A stretch of DNA of 64,000 nucleotides from Parietaria judaica. Its lineage: Eukaryota > Streptophyta > Magnoliopsida > Rosales > Urticaceae. The stretch is taken from contig OX940868.1 of the NCBI GenBank assembly GCA_954871525.1, positions 22,625,056 to 22,689,055 of the forward strand. Reading direction: 5' to 3'. Each line of letters opens with the position of its first letter. The stretch's first letter is position 1. This document shows, in pieces, positions 46,930-57,572 of this stretch. Both the position numbers and the translations under genes were made by a program. A model generated the notes under the pieces. That model made no database searches. It was not told the origin of the DNA and saw only the letters and a list, made by a program, of their open reading frames with translations.

Positions 46930-47674
46930 GGTGGCGTTTGGTTAACTGATCTGGGAAACTAGTTCTGTAATTTGGTTTGGGAAACCAGTCTGAGAGTTTA
47001 GTCTACCAAACTAGTTTGGGAGTTTGATTTTTGAAACACTGTTTGGTTAGCCTTTTGTTAATGTGTGGTCGAAAATAAATGAAAAAAAATGCTATAAAAT
47101 ACAATTTTATGTTACTAAAAATAAAGTATTTATTTGAAAGTAATATATATTAATATTATGTCTAAAAAATATTTGCCATGATAAAAAAATTTATTCATAT
47201 TATTTCATGACTCTAAATTGCATGTTTAAATAATGTACTATATAAAGTGGTAGATAGTCCGTTTCAAGAGTTTATATAATTGTAATTAAGTTAGTATTTA
47301 ATAATATACATATTTAAGTATATTTGTTAATATGATAGTAATATCATTAAAATGTATAATTATATATAAAAATGATTTTAATAATTTACTATATAAGTTA
47401 ATTTCATTTTGAATACCTTATAATTATAATTAAATACTATTATAAAATGCTAATATATTATTATAGTTAATTTTGTACGATTGAGTTGAAGAACAAAGAC
47501 ATAAAACAACTTCAAGTCGTTTTTTGTTTTCCTTTATTAAAATTTCAGTGGTCTACGAGACCGGTCTCAGAAAACAGAGACAACTGGTAACCAAACGTGA
47601 TCTACGAAACCAAAATGACACTGTTTGAAACCAAAACCAGAAACTGGTCTCGGAGACCATAACCAAACGCCACC
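46930..47674. mobile_element. PIF/Harbinger-type MITE
   Basis: The 745-bp element has perfect 15-bp terminal inverted repeats GGTGGCGTTTGGTTA and is flanked by TAA on both sides (46927-46929 and 47675-47677), the TWA duplication characteristic of PIF/Harbinger (Tourist) elements. Subterminal regions repeat AAACTAGT.TGGGA and GGTCTC.GAGACC-type words in inverted arrangement. The AT-rich interior encodes no transposase. Confidence 0.88.
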
Positions 47675-48042
47675 TAATGTTCTCTTCAAGTAGTCATGAT
47701 CAAGTCACAAAAAGTCTGTCTGCCTCAAAAACGACATGAAATGTAATGGAGAAATGTATATAAGATTGTTAAATAATACCCTTTGGATTGAAATTAACAA
47801 GAAATCTATATTTGACTTAAAAGAAAATCACATCAAGATGATAACAATCCTTATATGTTAAAAGGAAAAAAAAAAGTACGAAAAAGACAATCGAGGACTA
47901 AATTAATAACTTTAATGAAATAATATTTTTGTATGGTTCCGACTCTAATTAAATTTTACCTCGATAAATTAATAGCCTCGATAATATAATAAAATCCTTC
48001 AACTTCAATCCCAACATTATTAATTTAATAGAGATTTTACTA

Positions 48043-48351
48043 GGAAAACTTCATGAAATGACCTTCAAAACACCACATATTCTTTTATTACACCTCAACT
48101 TTTTTTATAATTCTCAAAATAACCTTTTCAAATTTCATTTACCAAAATACCCCTGCAAAATTTACATATCGCGTCCTGAAAATGGAAAATATCGTGGCCT
48201 GAAAATAGACATATTGTGTCCGGAAAAATGGACAAAATTAAGGGTATTTTGGTACATAAAATTTAAAAAGGTTGTTTTGAGAATTGTGAAAACTTGAGGT
48301 GTAGTAAAAAAAAAATTGTGGTGTTTTAAAGGTCATTTTATGAAGTTTCCC
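48043..48351. mobile_element. Inverted-repeat MITE with ~125-bp arms
   Basis: The left arm starts GGAAAACTTCATGAAATGAC and the right arm, read on the minus strand, starts GGGAAACTTCATAAAATGAC. The two stay similar for about 125 bases (ACACCACA, ACACCTCAA, AATTCTCAAAA.AACCTTTT and ACCAAAATACCC in order). Flanks TTTTACTA (48035-48042) and TTTTATTA (48352-48359) match at 7 of 8. The ~50-bp centre carries GTGGCCTGAAAA/GTGTCCGGAAAA repeats. The superfamily is uncertain, MULE-like by arm length. Confidence 0.75.
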
Positions 48352-48440
48352 TTTTATTATGCGAAAAAAAAATCGCGTTGACACAATCTCTAATTCGGTG
48401 CCAACAGCCAGAATATGCAACAAATTTATATAAGTCAACT

Positions 48441-49190
48441 CATGGCCGTGCCTGAGATTACGGGGCCCTAGGCGAGGTAAATTTTTAGGGCCCCTATTGT
48501 AATTGCAAAATTCAATTTTGATGCAAAATTATATACAATATCTACATATAAATAAAACGCGTCAAGCAGTTTTGGAAGCAAAAGTATCAATCAATTATGC
48601 ATAATCGAGTATCTCGACCATGTTATTTTCGATAGACAATGTAGCTAAAACGTTCAAACTTATCTTAAGACATGGTTGATCAAAGATAAAACTTGATCAA
48701 TTTTAACTCCAAGAAGCTTTTTTCTACATGCGCAATTGTGACTGGTATGGTTACCATAATTTGGTAGGCGATTCAAGTGTTTGGATAACTACCATTCAAT
48801 TCTTGTATGTAATTCAAATCATCGATCGGTCTCTTCTTGTCGGTGGACACGTTCACACTTAATATAGAGAGAAAATAATTTTGGGATTGGGGGAGCAAAT
48901 AACGTGAGAAAATTATAGAGTAAAGTAGGAATAAAGGGGCCCTAATTAATTTGAGAATCGAGGGGCCCACATATTATAGTTTAGTGATTTTTATTATAAA
49001 AAAATAGTGGCCCTAAATAATTTAGGAATTAGAGGTCCAAATATTAAAATTAAATGATTTTTATATATTTTTTTAAGGCCCTTAAATTTAATTTAAGTGA
49101 TTTTAGAGCCTTTAAATTTAATAATTAGGGACCCTTAAATTGAAAATTATTTTTTAGTGCAGGCGGGCGTCTACGGCACAGCTCTGTAAC
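48441..49190. mobile_element. Diverged non-autonomous hAT-like element
   Basis: The left end CATGGCCGTGCCTGAG and right end (minus strand) CAGAGCTGTGCCGTAGACG share CA..GC.GTGCC. Internal GGGGCCCTAGGCGAGG and repeated GGGCCC/GGCCCT-TTAAATT words are usual in such plant elements. Flanking 8-mers match only weakly, so the insertion is old or the ends are misplaced. Confidence 0.45.
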
Positions 49191-51037
49191 AACGATTCGG
49201 AACGAGTCGGCCAACAAAGCGGGATGGGGTCTGCTGATGTCTTGATAATTTGTGTCAGATAAGCCAAAACATCAGAGCTCTTCACTGATTGGTTGATATA
49301 TTTGGAGGCAATCTATAATGTGATCAAGTATATATGTGTGTGTATTTATAAGAGGTACACCTGTGATTCCATTACAATAATTTCTTTGGAGTGGTACGAT
49401 GGTATATCTACTCTACACTTAGATCGGAAATAATTCTTCTTTTTCTGATCAATTTATATTTCACTTGCACTTGATCATAAGTTGATCTTTCACCAGAACC
49501 AGCTAGGGTTTGTAATTCATGAATATTTTTTGAGCTGAACAGTGTGCAATGAAAAAAATTGAAATATATATATATATATTTATATTCGTGTATATCTATA
49601 TTTATCTTATCCTAACTGATCAGTGGCCACATGTGAATCCCATTAAGCTCTTTGATCTAGTTGGATCATTAATAATATCTACGTCAAAATTCATGATCAG
49701 ATATTATAAGTGGATGTATACTAAATATGCCTTGTCAATTAGCACTAGACCATTATATTTAGTGAGATATATCATTAATATCAATATATCTTTTTTATAG
49801 TTATTGGCTCTTGACTCTTTCCAATTTCTCAATCATACAAATTGTGTATAATAGAAGCATTAGAATACTGTAACAAAGTTAAATAATATATATGATACTT
49901 TTTTTTTCAAAAGAAATAATATGATCTTCTGATCTGTGGTAAATAGTGATTTAAGAGCTTTTTTTTTTTTTTTTTTTTACATATCTTAGCTTCTCATATG
50001 AATTTTACTTTTAGAAATATGTGGGGAAAACTCATCATATGTCTGTTTCTAGTTAATAGATAAGTCCTTGAATATGATTTCTAGCAGCCAACTAATTAAA
50101 TTAGATCCAAATGAGCTTGATGACTTTTGTTGCAATTTGTATTTCTTCTTAAACTTTAAATCCAACCACAAGTTGCACTTTAGTAGGTATCTCAATTATG
50201 GAAAATAAAATTGAATGAAAAGGGAAAGATAAGATCTTTTTCTTTTATGATCCTACCCTACAACCATCTTTTTGTGTATACTCCGAATAACTAAAAGCAG
50301 CATCTTTAGTTACAAATATTCATTTGATTCATCCTCAATTTAATAAATTATACGTTAATGTATATGTCACTTATATAAACTAATAAGAGTGTACAAATTA
50401 AAAGAAGAAGAAAAAATGTATAATGTCAATTATTCATCTTCTTATTCAAACATATATGGTGTTTTTCTGTTAAAGTGACAAGTTGTGGATGATTCTTCAC
50501 CTTTGAATCACACTACATTCCTCCTAAGAAAGTTATGATTAATACTAAATACTTGATCATACATTATTCTTAATTTATTTTATAGTTCTTAGTTTACAAA
50601 ATATATCCTTTTGTTTTACCTTATTCCTACATATCCATATATGATATATGTCACATAATTCAAATAAAGAAAGAAAAAGATTAAATGAGCCAATCACGAA
50701 GTAAAAATATTTATTCAAAAAAAAAATCCATGCAAAGATGAGAGGAACATCAGTGGGGGTTACATATTTTTATCCATTATTGATGTTGTCCTTTTTGGTG
50801 CATTTTTATTAGTGCATTATCATGACCCTGTGTGACTATGTCCCAATTATTGGCATGATAATTCTAATGTTATTATGATTGTGGAGTTTTATTAATTGTT
50901 TTATTTTCAAAAATCTTTTTATATCATATTGTTATTTGTTGTAGAATTATTGACGTGAGCTGAAATTGAAGCATTCATGAGTTTGATGTTTGATCATTAT
51001 AATTCAATTAATCCCATATAAATATATATATACCATG

Positions 51038-51071
<34 letters not shown>

Positions 51072-52272
51072 ATTAGTAATTTTGATTTCATATATATATA
51101 TATATATATATCATTTATAAACAATGTTAATAAATTTTATTGTTCAATAATGAATAATGTATTATGTATAGGCGACATGTACAAAGAAAACATTTGCAAT
51201 AGGACTATCCAATCCCATATAATTAATAACACAAAGGACCTAGGCATTATTGTATATCATGTTGAATTTGAAGCCTAATCTCCTCATAAACGCTATCGAG
51301 ACCCGCCTTTTGTTGTCAACATGTTGACCTCTTATAAATACACACACATTTATATAGATATTGTATATCATGTTGAATTTGAAGCATAATCTCCTCATAA
51401 ACGCTATCATGTTGACCTAGGCATTATTGTATATCATGTTGAATTTGAAGCCTAATCTCCTCATAAAGAATTTCACACGCCTTTTGTTGCCTTAAGCACT
51501 TTCGCTTATATAGTTTTGTAGTCAACATTAGTAATATAGCACAAAAGAGTGAGAACGAGTTTGAGAGTGTATTCGAACAACTCTAATTGTAATGGATCGA
51601 GATTTGCAAGCGTTAAATGGACATACTTCATATATATACTGAAAATGAACCACTATAATTTCTCGTGTTGATTTCTTTTTCGGCTTGCTATTTGCATTTA
51701 GATTTGGAGATTTAGAACGAAATTCCTGACATATTAATCTTTCTTCTTCCTCACAACAAAAAGTCTCGGATTTTACCTATTTAGATACATGACAAAAATT
51801 GTAACCATGTATTAGAATATATCTCATCGATATATAAGTTCACTTCTTTAATCTTCGACCTTTCAAACTATGGTGCAACAAGATTCTTCTCAGATGAATA
51901 TATCAAGAATCCCAGCTTTAAATTCGAAATAAGAAATGGAATAAAGTTATCACTTAGCGATAAACCTTAATATTCATAAGTTGATATATTAATACTCGGA
52001 AAAATAATATCTCCAATCCAAAAATAAAAAATAAAAAAAATGCTGCTTTTCATATTGGCCAATCCCTTAGAATCATCCATTTGGACACAATATTTTGGTG
52101 GAAATTCATTAAGCAATATAATTTAAGCTTTGCTCAAAATCTTTTTAAAAACATAAACGAATGTTTAGTTCTTTCCCAAATTATTGAGTATTGACCACGA
52201 CCTTTGTCTAGATTCCAAAAACTTTTCAAGCTCTAATTAATTGCCACTATTTTTTCACTATCATCATCATGC
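49191..52272. other. Gene-free AT-rich stretch upstream of the MATE gene
   Basis: No coding exon was recognised. Present are poly-T runs (49897, 49960-49979), a (TA)n tract at 51039-51069 and a three-copy tandem repeat at 51241-51468. The right end grades into the MATE promoter. Confidence 0.45.
51241..51468. repeat. Three-copy ~50-bp repeat
   Basis: The unit TTGTATATCATGTTGAATTT-GAAGC.TAATCTCCTCATAAA occurs at about 51250, 51361 and 51426. Parts of the flanks are duplicated as well: CTAGGCATTA before copies 1 and 3, CGCTATC after copies 1 and 2, and a CGCCTTTTGTTG stretch after copies 1 and 3. Confidence 0.88.
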
Positions 52273-52422
52273 ACTATAAACCACCACTCTTTCTGCTCCA
52301 AAGTTGGCCGTTGCGTCACCCCTTTCGACCGAACATAACAAACATAACAATCTCTCAGTCACGAGACTCTCATGAACTCAATACACTAAGACTGACAGAG
52401 AGAGACCATTTTCTCTACCCTA
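52273..52422 (+). promoter_or_regulatory. Core promoter and 5' leader of the MATE gene
   Basis: ACTATAAACC at about 52272-52281 is a good TATA-box candidate 145 bp before the start codon. It is followed by a CT/CA-rich leader. The assignment rests on position and composition. Confidence 0.5.
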
Positions 52423-53883
52423 ATGCCTGAAACACTCAACTCTCAGGAGAACCAAGCCATGTCAACGTCACAAGATCTCGCGAAATGGCGAGGCAGCTAC
52501 GTTGCGGAGACGCTCTCCGAGCTCAGAACGCAGCGAGGACTAGCCCTTCCGTTGGCCGCGATGAACCTGGCATGGTTCCTCAAGGTGGCCATCACAACGG
52601 CCTTTCTTGGACGGCTCGGGGATCTCTCTCTCGCCGGAGGAGCCCTCGGCTTCACCTTCGCAAACGTCACCGGCTTCTCCGTCCTCAGCGGGCTCTGCGC
52701 CGCCATCGAGCCTATCTGCGGCCAGGCCTTCGGTGCCAAGAACTTCAAGCTCCTCCACAAAACGCTAATTATGGCGACTTTCATGTTGCTTCTCGCGACC
52801 GTTCCCATCACCTTCTTGTGGCTCCACGTGGACGAAATCCTTGTTCGCTTCGGCCAACGGGAAGACATATCCGCTGTGGCGAAGACCTACCTCTTCTACC
52901 TCATCCCCAACTTAGCGGTCACTTCGTTCCTTTGTCCTCTTAAAAGCTACCTTAGCTCTCAAGGCGTGACGGTCCCGATCATGCTGAGCTCGGCCCTAGC
53001 CCTCGCTCTACACATCCCTGTCAATGTCTTGCTTTCTCGGTCGAAGGGTCTAGAGGGAGTTGCCATGGCTGTGTGGATCAGCGATCTCGTGGTCGTGATC
53101 GTGTTAATTGTGTACGTGTTTCTGCATGAGAATCAGAAAGAAGGGTCGTGGAATGAAGGAGGGTGGTTCGATCTAGGGTTATTTAACGATTGGGTAAGAC
53201 TGGTCAAACTCGCTGGCCCGTGCTGTCTCACCACGTGTCTCGAGTGGTGGTGCTATGAAAGCTTAATTTTACTAACGGGTAGGCTCGAGAACGCTAAAAG
53301 AGAAGTCGGGGTTATAAGCATCGTGATGAGCGTCGACTACTTGCTCTACTCCGTGATGATCTCTCTGGCCACAAGCGCTTCCATACGTGTGTCAAACGAG
53401 CTCGGGGCGAACCAGGCCCACCGAGCCCAGCGCTCAGTTCATGTGGCACTCGGGGTGAGCGTCGTCACGGGTTGCCTCGCTGGCGTGTCGATGGTAGCAG
53501 TGCGTGGGATATGGGGCAGGTTGTTCAGCCATGACAAAATGACGATAAAGGGCGTAGAGAAGACGATGTTGTTGATGGCTCTACTCGAAGTTGTGAACTT
53601 TCCGATGGTTGTTTCCGGCGGGATCATCAGAGGGGCGGCGAGGCCGATGATGGCAGTGTTAGCCAATCTTGGCGGGTTTTACCTTGTGTCATTGCCGGTT
53701 GGGGTGGCTTTGGGCTTTCGAGTCGGGCTCGGGCTCGGTGGGCTTTTAATGGGTTTCCTGGTCGGGATTATCGTTTGCCTAGCTCTGTTTTTGGTGTTCA
53801 TTTTCAGGATCAATTGGGACGGTGAAGCTCGTAAGGCACAAGAGCTTGCCTCGGCGAGCAATAATGGCAGATTACTAGTATGA
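52423..53883 (+). CDS. DTX: DTX/MATE efflux transporter (DTX48-56-like clade)
   Basis: A single uninterrupted frame of 486 aa, the usual size for plant DETOXIFICATION proteins, with about 12 hydrophobic segments in two six-helix bundles. Conserved MATE blocks are visible: LPLAAMNLAWFLK in helix 1, GRLGDLSLAGGALGFTFAN, EPICGQAFGAKNF (the CGQA(F/Y)GA signature) and LKSYLSSQGVTVP in the first half. The second half has EWWCYESLILLTG, ASIRVSNELGA and GIIRGAARP. MATE carriers exchange protons or sodium for organic cations, flavonoids, hormones or citrate; the substrate here cannot be told. Lack of introns is typical of the clade containing ADS1/ADP1-type members. A Met at residue 13 is an alternative start. 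The gene runs convergently towards the ClpT gene, 188 bp away. Confidence 0.96.
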   Translation: MPETLNSQENQAMSTSQDLAKWRGSYVAETLSELRTQRGLALPLAAMNLAWFLKVAITTAFLGRLGDLSLAGGALGFTFANVTGFSVLSGLCAAIEPICGQAFGAKNFKLLHKTLIMATFMLLLATVPITFLWLHVDEILVRFGQREDISAVAKTYLFYLIPNLAVTSFLCPLKSYLSSQGVTVPIMLSSALALALHIPVNVLLSRSKGLEGVAMAVWISDLVVVIVLIVYVFLHENQKEGSWNEGGWFDLGLFNDWVRLVKLAGPCCLTTCLEWWCYESLILLTGRLENAKREVGVISIVMSVDYLLYSVMISLATSASIRVSNELGANQAHRAQRSVHVALGVSVVTGCLAGVSMVAVRGIWGRLFSHDKMTIKGVEKTMLLMALLEVVNFPMVVSGGIIRGAARPMMAVLANLGGFYLVSLPVGVALGFRVGLGLGGLLMGFLVGIIVCLALFLVFIFRINWDGEARKAQELASASNNGRLLV

Positions 53884-54071
53884 TGAACTTGAAACAAGAA
53901 TGTAAATAAGCTTTTTTTCGACCCTTTTGATTAAGCATTGAACTTAAACGAATGAATTACACGCCCATTTCTGAATCTCTGTTAATAATTTGAAAATTTC
54001 GGGATATGAAAATGTCAAGGGATCGCTCTTCAATCCCAAATAAATTACATTGACGATGTAAGAAATTTGGA

Positions 54072-55637
54072 TCAATCATCGTCGTCTCCGGGTTCGGATA
54101 ATAATGTCTCCAACGCTTGCGCTTTCTCGTCGTTGAAGCCAAATTGGGCCATTATCTTGTGACCGGGGGACTCGGTTTCCGCCCAGATTCCGAGGAGTAA
54201 ATACGACGTTGGGATTTCTCCACTTTCACCTGCAACTCACGAGGATTTGCCAGAATCTCAGCATGGAGTAGGAAAAAGATCTTGTTCGCTATATTCGACT
54301 TTACAAAACACAAAAATTAAGCGACATTTTGATAGACCTAAGTCCTAACTAACTAAGATTAGAGAGCTTTCTAGTGACTGATCATGGAGATCTCCAAAAG
54401 ATTTGGCCATAGATTTGCAAACATGCAAAAAAAGAAAAGTTTAGCCACAAAAAACGGATAAACAAAGTGCCGAAAAAGAAAACAGGACACGTAACGTACC
54501 GGAGTTGATCTTCTTCTGAATGGCTGAATCGACCACTCGCTGAGAAGCTTCGGTCATCGGAGGATGCTCGGGTGGGAAGAAGAACAGGTCTCTCTCCCCA
54601 CGAAGCTTGACGGCTTCTTCCCGAACCTTAAGAAGCGTTATTCCATTTGCTCGTGCGAATTTCGCAGCAAGACTAGTACCTTCACGATTAAACGAAGATA
54701 TCAATTCAAAACCGACATTTTACTTTCCGATAATTATCCACAAATCGCAATTATCGAATTCGCTATCAATATGGTTTCAAAAGCTAGAGATAACTAGCAA
54801 GACGACATGGCCACTTCACTGCTATTTCTATTAGCAATATATACATACACACACAAGCATATATATATATATAATAAATACATTTGCCGTGCGAATTTCG
54901 CAGAACGAAGATATTAACCCACATCCGCATTTAGTATCCGAAAGTTATCCGGAAATCGCAGATATCAAAAGCTTAGAGATAACTAGCAAGACGACATGGT
55001 CACTTCACTACTATTTCTATCAGCAATATATACACACATATATACACTTATGACAAAGATTCCAACTTTATAACATGACAATAAGAAATCGTTCAATGAC
55101 TTTACCTTCAACGAGAATCCCCATGAGAATGGCGTGAGTATCAGTGTTCGGAAGCCTGAGCTTCCGAGCTTCGAGTTCACCCATGGCAAATGACTTTATT
55201 GCCCTCCAAGACCACCTGCTTCGTCTCAACCGTAAGGATCCCGAAACCCCCAATCCGAAACCCTAAACCCCAGACATCACATCATCAACGAAAGAGAAGC
55301 TCACTTGGGGATTTTCACGGAGGACGAAGAATCAGCCGGCGAAATTCTACAAAGCGCCAAATCACAAGCATCTGAAACGATACCGAGCTCGTATAAACCG
55401 CGGAAACGAAGAAGGGACTTACGTGGTCGGGAGGCTAAGAGAGATCGAGGCGGCGGCGGCGACGAGCCGGGGCTTCCTGGGCGGAGGCGCGAGCGAGAGC
55501 GAGCCCGTGCCCAGCCATGGCGTTCTGGCTCTGAGAGCTAGGGTTCGAGGGGAAGAGAGAGACTCGGCTTTGGCGCGGCGATGGGGCTGCGAGACTGTGG
55601 CGAGGTCGGAGAGAAGCGAGGCTCTCGCGGAAGCCAT
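54072..55637 (-). CDS. CLPT: ClpT-type accessory subunit of the plastid Clp protease (Clp-N-like)
   Basis: Four minus-strand exons: 55637-55423, 55224 (or 55215)-55106, 54679-54500 and 54229-54072, giving 223 (or 220) aa. The ~70-residue N-terminus is a Ser/Arg/Ala-rich chloroplast transit peptide. The mature part matches ClpT1/ClpT2: RAIKSFAMGELEARKL, ILMGILVEG|TSLAAKF, ARANGITLLKVREEAVKL, FFFPPEHPPMTEASQRVVD and LLLGIWAETESPGHKI. It resembles the N-domain of Clp chaperones without the ATPase. ClpT proteins bind the ClpPR core in the stroma and help assemble it. The tail ends in an acidic EPGDDDD. Exon 2's acceptor is ambiguous: TTGAG at 55225-55229 gives TTRSRWSWRAIK, CAG at 55216-55218 gives TTWSWRAIK; both hold frame. 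Confidence 0.9.
54644..55038. repeat. Partial tandem duplication across ClpT exon 3 and intron 2
   Basis: A block beginning CATTTGC(T)CGTGCGAATTTC in exon 3 (54644) recurs at 54881 inside intron 2. It is followed in both copies by AACGAAGATAT, an AATCGCA block, and AACTAGCAAGACGACATGG with CACTTCACT.CTATTTCTAT to about 54850 and 55038. The intronic copy lacks the ~23 bases 54668-54690 that contain the real acceptor and the first bases of exon 3. Confidence 0.88.
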
Positions 55638-57242
55638 TGTTGGAGGAACCAAAGCTTCGAGCTTTCTCGCATATCTAAAGGGATAGGATATAAACATGTC
55701 GTTTCTATATTTAAGCGTCGTTTGTCCTCAACTCATCTTTCTGTCGTTTTTCATTTTCTCGTCGTTTTTATGGTGAGTCCATACGAGTGTCGTTTTTTTT
55801 TTTTGGTAATCAGGCTGTTGTGTGTACTTGTGTTCATGTCGTTCTTGTGTTGTCCGGTTGAAGTTATACGGGTGAAAACAGGACTCGTGACTGATTATTT
55901 TACCATTTTTAACCATAGAAAGAGAAAGAAAGAAAGAAAAAAAAAAGTGCAAGTTTCTTTCACGTAAATTAAGTGTAGCTATATATTGATAAAAATTGGG
56001 AAGTGTTGACGTCGGAACTTCGTTGTCGCTGCGGTAAGCAAAACTTCGGTACCCGCAAAACAAAGATTAGTAGAAAAATCGACTCGGCTGAGTCGCGGAC
56101 CGCTCTATTTAAGACGTTTCGTGGCTCTGCCTCGGTGCAGCAGTTCGTGATTGCCCCGTCGCCCCCAGAATAAAACAGCCCAGTAAAACACTGTCTCGAC
56201 CGAAACCGTGCACTCGGTATCGATCGGAATCACTCAAACCCTCTCTTAATATTGCTCGGTAACAACTCTCTGTATGACTTTTTGAAATCAACGAAGCCTT
56301 GATATTTTGATCTAATATTCATACGAGCAGCCACTTCCTCTATTTATCGAAAAGCAAAAGTTTGCGTTAGTGGCTGATCGTGGTATTAAAACGTGTGAAA
56401 AAATAATGGGCTTCATGGACTGACTAAGCAAAGAGAGAATGTGGTAACGTTCATGAGAAAATACAGGGCCATATGACTATGTTGACTAACCAACAAGAAA
56501 AGCAATATTGCATTAAATTTGATGACGCGAGGATGACATGTATGGTGACATGTCAGATTACGTGGCGTCCACGTTGACGAGAAGCTGACCACGCAAACGT
56601 TGACTACTTCCGTTAGTCAAATATGGACAGAAATCATCTTTTGATACTTATACCGCTATTAAATGAGATTGGGGCTATGCCGCCCCAGTTGAGTAAAGGT
56701 TGAGGAATTATGCCGCTATTATCCCTATTATTAAAGCCCATTAAACTCAAATAATCAGTCTAAAAATAAATATATAAAATTTAGTATAATTGATAATTGA
56801 CACTGTAAATCAAGATTTCATATACACAATTTTTATGTTTCGCTTAGAATCAACTGAAAACTTCTCAAAGAATCATATCGTAGAATTATCACTAGGCGAA
56901 ACAAAATTTTCATGTTGCGTTATTGACCTTGATCACAGACAAAAATGGTAAAAAAATTATAAAAATAATATAAAATAAAATTCACCGATTTAAAAAATAT
57001 TAATATAATATTTTAAAATTAAATCTATGTAGTCCTATTTTCAAACAATTTGAACACATTCATCACTGATAAAACCTTATAAATAATCAAACCAGACAGT
57101 CTAATAAACGGAAACAAAACAACAAGTTATCTGTTTGCAACTAAAAAGGGAGCTGACTAGACGGAAATATTAACGTCCACAAACGTCCGTTTCATTGAAA
57201 TGTTTAATTATTAATTACTATATAAAATTGGGTTGAGTTTGA
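55638..57242. other. ClpT promoter region and gene-free spacer
   Basis: The first few hundred bases should include the ClpT promoter. The rest has no recognised gene. GGGGCTATGCCGCCCCAG near 56673 and TTATGCCGCTATTATCCCTA near 56708 resemble MULE-type termini (compare GGCGGCATAAG at 30262) but no matching left end was found. Confidence 0.4.
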
Positions 57243-57250
57243 TACGTGAG

Positions 57251-57564
57251 TAGAGCTGTGATACGCGACGTCGCGACTCGTCGCGATGGAAGTCGCCAAA
57301 ATCGTGAGTTTGGGCGTCGCGACGGGTCGCGACTGGCGGCGTCGCGAGAAATCGCGACCAGGGTTTCAGGGGCGAGAAATTGCACGTGGCTCAGCGAGAG
57401 CCGTCGATCGCCCATCACGCGGATCGCCCATCTGCCATCGCGACGACACGCACGAATCGCGACTCGTCGCGACTGCACGCCTCGCGTCGCGATTCGTCGC
57501 GACTCCCCGAAGAACATCGCGACTCGTCGCGACTGTGGGATTGAAGTCGCGAGTTGCAACTCTG
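57251..57564. mobile_element. GC-rich non-autonomous hAT element (copy 2 of the TCGCGA-palindrome family)
   Basis: The 314-bp element starts TAGAGCTGTGATACGCGAC and on the minus strand CAGAGTTGCAACTCGCGAC. It is flanked by a perfect 8-bp duplication TACGTGAG at 57243-57250 and 57565-57572. Its body repeats GTCGCGACTCGTCGCGA-type palindromes like the copy at 15470-15753. The reading frames crossing it on both strands are low-complexity by-products. Confidence 0.9.
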
Positions 57565-57572
57565 TACGTGAG

